A stretch of DNA of 64,000 bases from an uncultured delta proteobacterium (GTDB taxonomy: Bacteria; Desulfobacterota; Desulfobulbia; Desulfobulbales; Desulfocapsaceae), in assembly GCA_903875445.1 (NCBI GenBank), contig CAIQWD010000072.1, forward strand, positions 62,001-126,000. The letters are read 5' to 3'. The notes below the pieces were generated by a model that ran no database searches, was not told the DNA's origin, and worked only from the letters and a program-made list of their open reading frames with translations. The position numbers and the translations under genes were made by a program. This document shows positions 58,885 through 64,000 of this stretch, one piece after another. Positions within the stretch are counted from its first letter, which is position 1, and each line of letters opens with the position of its first letter.

Positions 58885-59637
58885 ATGACCGATGTTGGGG
58901 TATTGCCGGAACACATTTCCCGGATTGATGGTGACGAAAGCTTTACCTTTGCCTGCCATCCCAAAGTAAAATGCTTTACCGAATGTTGTCGCCTGCTCGA
59001 ACTCGCACTCACCCCCTATGATGTCCTTCGACTGCGGAAAGGCACCGGACTCACTTCGGAGGATTTGTTGGCTAAATATATCATCACCGAGCAAGAGCCT
59101 GGGGAAGCCTTCCCCAGGCTGTATCTGACTATGGTCGATGACGGCAGGGCAAGTTGTGTCTTTGTCGGCGAAGATGGCTGTTCCATCTATGCGCACCGCC
59201 CGGGGGCCTGTCGAGCCTATCCCCTTGGGCGGGCCGTGACGCGTACCGACCTTGGCTTTGAAGAACACTTCGTGATATTGCAAGAGAATCACTGTCAGGG
59301 GTTTCTTGAGGCTGCAACACATACGCCGAGACGTTACACTCATGACCAGGAACTGACACTCTATAACCAGTTTAACGATGCGGTGCTTGAGATTCTCCAG
59401 CACGACGCAATCCGTAACGGTTTTATTCCCTCGCACAAAGATGTTGCGCTCTTTATTCTGGCCCTCTACAACCTCGACACCTTTCGCAGGCTGTTGCTTG
59501 AGGACCAGCTGGAGCGCATCATTTTAAACAAAGAGGAAAAAGAACAACTGACAGATGATGAGAATGTGCTGAAATTTGCCATTGCTCTTCTGCACCGAAC
59601 TGTTTTTGCTCAGTTCTTCTGCTCTATGCCCAAATAA
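58885..59637 (+). CDS. YkgJ-like cysteine-cluster protein
   Basis: A 250-residue protein of the YkgJ (zinc- or iron-chelating) family. Cysteines at 24, 30, 34, 35 (HPKVKCFTECC), 91, 99 and 109 (GCSIYAHRPGACRAYPLG) fit its pattern. Function is unknown. The ATG at 58885, 7 bp beyond the secDF stop, is preferred; a GTG at 58879 is an alternative. Any earlier in-frame start lies inside secDF. Confidence 0.85.
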   Translation: MTDVGVLPEHISRIDGDESFTFACHPKVKCFTECCRLLELALTPYDVLRLRKGTGLTSEDLLAKYIITEQEPGEAFPRLYLTMVDDGRASCVFVGEDGCSIYAHRPGACRAYPLGRAVTRTDLGFEEHFVILQENHCQGFLEAATHTPRRYTHDQELTLYNQFNDAVLEILQHDAIRNGFIPSHKDVALFILALYNLDTFRRLLLEDQLERIILNKEEKEQLTDDENVLKFAIALLHRTVFAQFFCSMPK

Positions 59638-59742
59638 GCATTTTGGAAAATGGCACCTTCCTGCAAATCGTTCTCTTCTTGTTGTTTGGAAAAGCATGAA
59701 AAATAATAATCCCGGCCCGCCTGCAATGGGTATGCGCCGTTA

Positions 59743-60381
59743 ATGGAGCAACCAAGCGTGTTAAAACTTATTGTCTTTGATTGTGATGGAGTCATGTTTG
59801 ACTCAAGGAAGGCCAACACTCTGTATTACAACCACCTGTTGCGCCACTTCGGTCTGCCTCAGATGAATGCTGGTGAAGAAGAATATGTTCATATGAACAA
59901 TGTCAACAATTCGGTACACCATATCTTTCGCCATTACCGACAACCGACACTCGATGAAGTCCATGTTTTCAGGCAACAAGGTGACTACTCCCCCTTTCTA
60001 CCTTACATGGAAATGGAACCCGACCTTGTGGAATTTCTCGAAATAACCAAAGAGAAATATCACCTCGCCATTTCTACAAACCGAACTACCACCATGATAC
60101 CACTATTGCGGACTTACAGGCTTGAAGGGTATTTCGGCAAGGTTATGACTGCCGACACGGCTGTCAGGCCGAAGCCTGCCCCGGACGCCCTTTTAGAAAT
60201 ACTCGAACACTTTGGCTGTCAGCCGGAAGAAGCAATCTTTATTGGCGATTCGATCATCGACGAGCAGCATGCAGCGGCCTGCAAGGTCCCGCTGATCGCT
60301 TTTAAAAATCCTGACCTCCACGCCCAATACTACGTTCGCTGCTTCATGGACATTCTGCAGCTGCCACCCTTCAAAGAGTAA
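59743..60381 (+). CDS. HAD-superfamily phosphatase
   Basis: A 212-residue HAD hydrolase: motif I is FDCDGVMFDS (nucleophile Asp13, acid Asp15), motif II is STNRTT, motif III lysine is in RPKPAPDAL, and motif IV is FIGDSIIDEQHA. The cap domain is helical. It is similar in layout to phosphoglycolate phosphatase or PPi-type HADs, but the substrate is unknown. It begins 105 bp after the YkgJ-like gene and is convergent with the cNMP/DUF4388 gene 13 bp on. Confidence 0.88.
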   Translation: MEQPSVLKLIVFDCDGVMFDSRKANTLYYNHLLRHFGLPQMNAGEEEYVHMNNVNNSVHHIFRHYRQPTLDEVHVFRQQGDYSPFLPYMEMEPDLVEFLEITKEKYHLAISTNRTTTMIPLLRTYRLEGYFGKVMTADTAVRPKPAPDALLEILEHFGCQPEEAIFIGDSIIDEQHAAACKVPLIAFKNPDLHAQYYVRCFMDILQLPPFKE

Positions 60382-60394
60382 GACCGACACAGCC

Positions 60395-61468
60395 TTACTC
60401 CAGCCTGCGCTCCTGTTCCTCGTCAACCCGTTTCACCCCTTCCATCAGCAGCATCATGAAATCACCTATCTCGGCGGCCCGCATATCCTTTGGAGAAAGG
60501 CCGGTGGTAAACCGATAGAGCCCCTTTTTTTCGCCAAGAATCTTGAAAATTGCTTCCTCACTTCGCAGATCCCCATATTCAGCATTAATTATACAGCCTT
60601 CCCGAAAAGCCACCTTTCCGTGTCCTCCGAAAAAATCGAGCGTCAGAACTCCCGTTTTTTGATGCATGTGAAAGATTTGAAACAGCTCGGCCGGAACAAT
60701 CGCATCGATCCGACCGCTCATGCAAGACTCAAAATCCCGAGCCCGGGCGGCATTGGTCTGCCGTAGCCGGGAAGCTAACAATTGGGCCATAAAGGTTTGA
60801 ACTGCCGGGTTGTTGCCAAGCAATCGGCCAAAAACATCGCCCGCCACTGCCAGCACCTTTGATTTCTTCGTTGCCACTACGGTTGAGACCGCCACATCGG
60901 CTCCGAGATAGCTCATTTCTCCACAGAGCTCCCCCTCGACAAGAGTGGCCAAGTGAACTCCGTTGTCTTCGACGCGAAGTTCTCCTTCTGCCACAAGATA
61001 GAGATTCAGGTTCTTTTCACCTTTCCGGATCAATACCACCCCTTCTTCGACAAAAATCTCACGCAGATTTTGCAAGAAGCTTTCAAATGCATCAGCAGGA
61101 ATGACTTTGAGCAATGGACTGTGCAGGAGTTTTCCGCCGATCTGCTTTGTCGCTGATTCTATGACCGCCGCTGCTCCTTCACCCGGAATTCGTCCCGGAA
61201 AGGTTTCAGGTCCGACCAAGGAAAATTTTATCAAGCCCCTGCACCCGCTGCAGTTGAATACTGTGTCGGCATATTCCTCCAGATTGATCGGCTGTTTTTG
61301 GAGGAATTTGAACAACAACTCGGTCATATCGCGAACGAGGATGAGGCATACTTCTTTTCCGTCCGGGCAGGCAAGGGTTTTTTCCGATAGCAGCAACCGC
61401 TCACCGACCTTATAGAGGGGGCAATTCTTCTCAGCTCTAATCGAAAAAATAGCGCTCAATAATTTCAT
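60395..61468 (-). CDS. Three-part protein: Cys-rich N-domain, cNMP-binding domain, DUF4388 (PATAN)
   Basis: A 357-residue cytoplasmic protein. Residues 1-95 are an unrecognised domain with Cys16, Cys34, Cys41, Cys73 and Cys76 (TVFNCSGCRG). About 118-240 is a cyclic-nucleotide-binding fold (VVLIRKGEKNLNLYLVAEGE, GELCGEMSYLGAD). About 250-350 is DUF4388 (AELFQIFHMHQKTGVLTLDF). DUF4388/PATAN modules are linked to signalling and motility in deltaproteobacteria. The partner is unknown. Confidence 0.82.
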   Translation of the reverse strand: MKLLSAIFSIRAEKNCPLYKVGERLLLSEKTLACPDGKEVCLILVRDMTELLFKFLQKQPINLEEYADTVFNCSGCRGLIKFSLVGPETFPGRIPGEGAAAVIESATKQIGGKLLHSPLLKVIPADAFESFLQNLREIFVEEGVVLIRKGEKNLNLYLVAEGELRVEDNGVHLATLVEGELCGEMSYLGADVAVSTVVATKKSKVLAVAGDVFGRLLGNNPAVQTFMAQLLASRLRQTNAARARDFESCMSGRIDAIVPAELFQIFHMHQKTGVLTLDFFGGHGKVAFREGCIINAEYGDLRSEEAIFKILGEKKGLYRFTTGLSPKDMRAAEIGDFMMLLMEGVKRVDEEQERRLE

Positions 61469-61574
61469 CTACATCACGAAAAAAAACCGGCCTGCGGAAA
61501 GGTCCGGAACCTGCCCAGCACTTGGGCTTCCAACAGTATTCTCAGCACAAATTGGCTCCGCATATAATTTCTTT

Positions 61575-61602
61575 TTGTGTTGCTCAAATAAGTTGATATA
61601 GT
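61575..61602 (+). promoter_or_regulatory. Candidate sigma-70 promoter for the E2-like gene
   Basis: TTGTGT (61575-61580), a 16-bp spacer and TATAGT (61597-61602) stand 44 bp before the E2-like start. The match is good at -10 and partial at -35. No clear ribosome binding site is seen before the ATG at 61647. Confidence 0.4.
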
Positions 61603-61646
61603 AGGGAAAATGGTACGCTATTTAACTACTTCTGCAAACACAATTT

Positions 61647-63347
61647 ATGTCAGTTTCCCAAGAACAATTAAGCGAAATCTATCGGCAGTTGAGAGAATAT
61701 TTTCTTTCTCATCCGGCTATTTCCATCAAACCGACAAAGGGTGATCCTCCTGAACAATATGAAATCACCTTTAAAATTGCCGGATTCAGCAAATCCGGCA
61801 AAGGTGAAGCGAGCCTTACCACAGGTCACAGAATTGAACTGACCATTCCGTTCGGTTTTCCACATTTCCCCCCGAGTTGCAAACCCAAAAGTGACATTTA
61901 TCACCCTGATTTCGACCCCGCAGCCATCTGCCTTGGTGACTTCTGGCAACAGCAGAGTCAAATCCCCGACCTCATCGTTTTCATAGGAAAACTTATTAAC
62001 GGCGAAAGTTACTCTACCACCAATGCCTTTAATGAAGAAGCTGCAATCTGGTACCAGAGCCATAAGGATGCCTTTCCCATTGCCGAGATCAAATGGAGTG
62101 ACGGCCATGGTAATGAAGGTGTCTCTCCCAAGGAATTAAAACCGCATATTGATACCATTGATGATGATGATCTTTCTCCTGATTTCGACGTATTCTCTCT
62201 TGAGAATTCCCCGGATGAAAAACTTGCTTATGATGCTCCTCCTCCGACCCCTGAAGCACCTTCGGGAAACGATCTCGGTTTATTGCAGCTATTAGAAAAC
62301 CAGAAAAAGTTTTTCAAACTCCGCCAATCACTTGGAAAGAGCACCACTTTTTCCGATCAAATGGAGAAGATTTCCGCTCATACCGAAGGGGAGATTAAAA
62401 AAGCTGAAGAAGTATATCGGGCGGCAAAAAAGACTGAAAATTTAGGAAATTTGAAAAACGCCAGACTTCTGTACAAGCAAGTCGGAGCAATCGCAACCGA
62501 CTTTCCAAACCTCGAAGCGGACCAACAGAGAGTTTCGCAGGCCTTAACCCTCCTCGAAAAAGTTAACCAAGACCCTGCACCGGATGTTGCAACTCTGGAG
62601 TCCTCTTCTCAACTAGAAACCGACTTGCCGACCCCTGACCTGTCAATAAAAGGCAGTACCAAGCGCAAACAGCACCTGACTCCCACCGCACAGCGAGATT
62701 CATTCGCTTTAAAAAAACGCCATACCGGTAGACTTGTTTTCTCACTAGTGGCTGGAATTATTATCGTCATCCTAGCAAGCGGCGGGTTTTACTACTTCAA
62801 TTCTCTACAAAGACTCGATGCGTCGAACGCAGATCTCAACCAATGTAAAACCAACATCGACAACGGCCAGTTTGATGCAGCCAAAAAATTCTGTGATAGC
62901 GCCCTTGAAAACTTGACGAGTGTTAAATTTATCCTGCAAAATCGTGCTAATGACCTGGAAAACAGCCTCAATGGAATCCTCGGATCGGAAAAATTCACCC
63001 AAGGCCTTGCCGGGAAAATCCTTGTAGACGGCAAGTACCTTCCCAAAAAGGATGCCGCCACCGTCCTTACCTACAAACAGTTGCGGAAAGAAGGCGAAGA
63101 TTTCTTCGACCAGGAAAACTGGACACAAGCAGAAGAGCGATTCACCAAGATTTTAGCCATCGCCGATAAAAGCGCCCTCATTCCCCCAACTGACATCGAA
63201 GAGATAAAAAGCAAACTCAGTTTTATCCGCTTCAGCATGGTTTTCAGCTCTGCCAGCACTTTGCTTTCGGAGCATAAGTGGCAGGAAGCGGCCGCAGAAA
63301 TTAAAAAAGCCAAAACCCTCCTTGAATCGCTGCCGGAAAAAGACTGA
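61647..63347 (+). CDS. E2/UBC-fold protein with coiled region, one membrane segment and TPR-like repeats (interrupted)
   Basis: The first 566 residues end at a TGA (63345). Residues about 4-145 match the ubiquitin-conjugating (E2) fold: an opening helix (SQEQLSEIYRQLREYF), beta strands, the Pro-rich FPHFPPSCKP, then IYHPDFDPAAICLGDFW, with the HPN-like H86-P87-D88 and the catalytic-position Cys95. A helix with NGESYSTTNAFNEEAA follows. After an acidic/Pro linker come charged, coil-like repeats (215-310), a basic stop (KKRHTGR) and a membrane segment (about 362-384, RLVFSLVAGIIIVILASGG). The E2 part would be cytoplasmic and the rest periplasmic. Beyond 390 TPR-like helices begin. No ubiquitin-like or E1 gene is visible in this window. 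Confidence 0.85.
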   Translation: MSVSQEQLSEIYRQLREYFLSHPAISIKPTKGDPPEQYEITFKIAGFSKSGKGEASLTTGHRIELTIPFGFPHFPPSCKPKSDIYHPDFDPAAICLGDFWQQQSQIPDLIVFIGKLINGESYSTTNAFNEEAAIWYQSHKDAFPIAEIKWSDGHGNEGVSPKELKPHIDTIDDDDLSPDFDVFSLENSPDEKLAYDAPPPTPEAPSGNDLGLLQLLENQKKFFKLRQSLGKSTTFSDQMEKISAHTEGEIKKAEEVYRAAKKTENLGNLKNARLLYKQVGAIATDFPNLEADQQRVSQALTLLEKVNQDPAPDVATLESSSQLETDLPTPDLSIKGSTKRKQHLTPTAQRDSFALKKRHTGRLVFSLVAGIIIVILASGGFYYFNSLQRLDASNADLNQCKTNIDNGQFDAAKKFCDSALENLTSVKFILQNRANDLENSLNGILGSEKFTQGLAGKILVDGKYLPKKDAATVLTYKQLRKEGEDFFDQENWTQAEERFTKILAIADKSALIPPTDIEEIKSKLSFIRFSMVFSSASTLLSEHKWQEAAAEIKKAKTLLESLPEKD

Positions 63348-64000
63348 CAACGGTATGCTGTCGAGTTGAGTTCAGCTTTGGCAAAATGTAATTTTGAAGA
63401 ATTCCGCAAGCAGGGTGATGAATTTTTCTCCAAGGCGGATTGGCTGAACGCCATTTCTACGTACAAATCAGTCCTGCCAAACGTGGAAGAGGGTAAAGTA
63501 GCATCACAAGAAACTCTCGACGCACTCCGTGAGAACATCAGCCGTGCCGAACTCTATGCGACCATCGACATGGGAAACAAGGCTTTCATAAACGGAGCCT
63601 GGGATGAGGCAATAAAAGAATACAACAAGGCAGGTTCGATTCTCACCGCCAATCAGGAAACAATCAAATTGGCCGACTCCCAGGTAACACGGAAAAAAAT
63701 CGACAGAATTATCCTGCAAACAACATTAATACGCGATCGCCAAGCGGCCAAAATCCAACAGGATGACAAGAAAGACCTGACGGCTGCCAGAAATATTTAT
63801 CGACAGATTGTAGCTAATATCAATCACAGCGGCTTTGCCGCTGAAGATGAGTTTCTCGAAACCAAAAAGACAAGTATCGCAACCATTCAGGTGCTTGATG
63901 AAAAGATCTATCAGGCCGAAAAAGAACAGTATCTGAAAGACAATTTTCGCAGTCTTTTTGTGACGAACTATCCATCAGCCATTTCTGAGAACCTCAACAA
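63348..64000 (+). pseudogene. Same-frame continuation of the E2-like protein after an in-frame TGA
   Basis: Reading on in the same frame after the TGA gives an open frame (QRYAVELSSALAKCNFEEF...) to the window edge. It contains a unit RKQGDEFFSKADWLNAIS that clearly repeats the earlier RKEGEDFFDQENWTQAEE segment, with matching second halves (SEHKWQEAAAEIKKA and INGAWDEAIKEYNKA). So the frame belongs to one protein. The TGA lies in the linker between the two units. No ribosome binding site or good start stands downstream. It could be a nonsense mutation, a sequencing error, or recoding. Confidence 0.7.

Noticed and set aside
63345-63347. TGA as a selenocysteine codon in the E2-like gene
   Set aside because: The TGA lies in a TPR linker without redox context, and the following sequence offers only a weak 4-bp stem (GCTG/CAGC), not a convincing SECIS.

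Overview
The window looks like an ordinary chromosomal stretch of an anaerobic, sulfur-metabolising deltaproteobacterium (Desulfobacterota, probably close to Desulfobulbaceae). This is an inference from gene content and order: the F1 and Fo ATP synthase genes lie in separate operons with paired b and b' subunits, SecD and SecF are one protein, and there is a NIL-domain ferredoxin, XrtA-type exopolysaccharide proteins, a YjbQ/UbiD/RluB operon and a YgaV/BigR-like persulfide-type regulator. Coding density is high. I see no rRNA, tRNA, CRISPR array, insertion sequence or prophage.

Layout. 1-1610: 3' part of a TPR protein. 1712-6598 (minus): the rpmH-rnpA-yidD-yidC-jag-mnmE cluster, including an unlisted 45-codon rpmH. 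6943-10542 (plus): methyltransferase, mnmG, lgt. 10646-11999 (minus): HU and a NarL-type response regulator. 12226-14016: YgiQ radical SAM protein. 14052-17552 (minus): three-gene exopolysaccharide module (chain-length determinant, ExeA-like ATPase, tyrosine autokinase). 17735-19224 (minus): efp-epmA. 19518-24790 (plus): HIT protein, mutS, amidase. 24889-30836 (minus): F1 ATP synthase operon with b and b'. 31114-34367 (minus): isochorismatase-alaS. 34547-35312: ArsR/DUF2892 pair and a small SAP/Cys protein. 35483-42680 (minus): a very large PPDK-like protein, GAPDH and a glycogen synthase-like enzyme. 43151-46843 (plus): yjbQ, an 80-residue protein, ubiD, rluB, then an IHF/HU protein. 46930-50846 (minus): rimO, a nucleoside phosphorylase, and the atpE/B/I/Z Fo operon. 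50933-52225: hemL. 52545-54632 (plus): trxA-trxB-bamD. 54700-55146: NIL ferredoxin. 55391-60381 (plus): larB, secDF, a YkgJ-like protein, a HAD phosphatase. 60395-61468 (minus): a cNMP-binding/DUF4388 protein. 61647-64000 (plus): the most unusual gene, described next.

The protein starting at 61647 has a convincing ubiquitin-conjugating (E2/UBC) fold at its N-terminus with the catalytic cysteine in place. A coiled region, one membrane segment and TPR-like repeats follow. An in-frame TGA at 63345 interrupts it, and the same frame then stays open to the window end with a second copy of the repeat. Other points worth attention are a 1425-residue PPDK-like protein without the PEP/pyruvate barrel, the YgaV-like regulator next to a membrane protein that lacks the usual rhodanese half, and a GlgA-like enzyme without the donor-site lysine.

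Most of the remaining genes serve translation (RNase P, L34, EF-P and its modifying enzyme, AlaRS, RimO, MnmE/MnmG, RluB), envelope assembly (YidC, SecDF, Lgt, BamD, amidase) and energy conservation (split ATP synthase).
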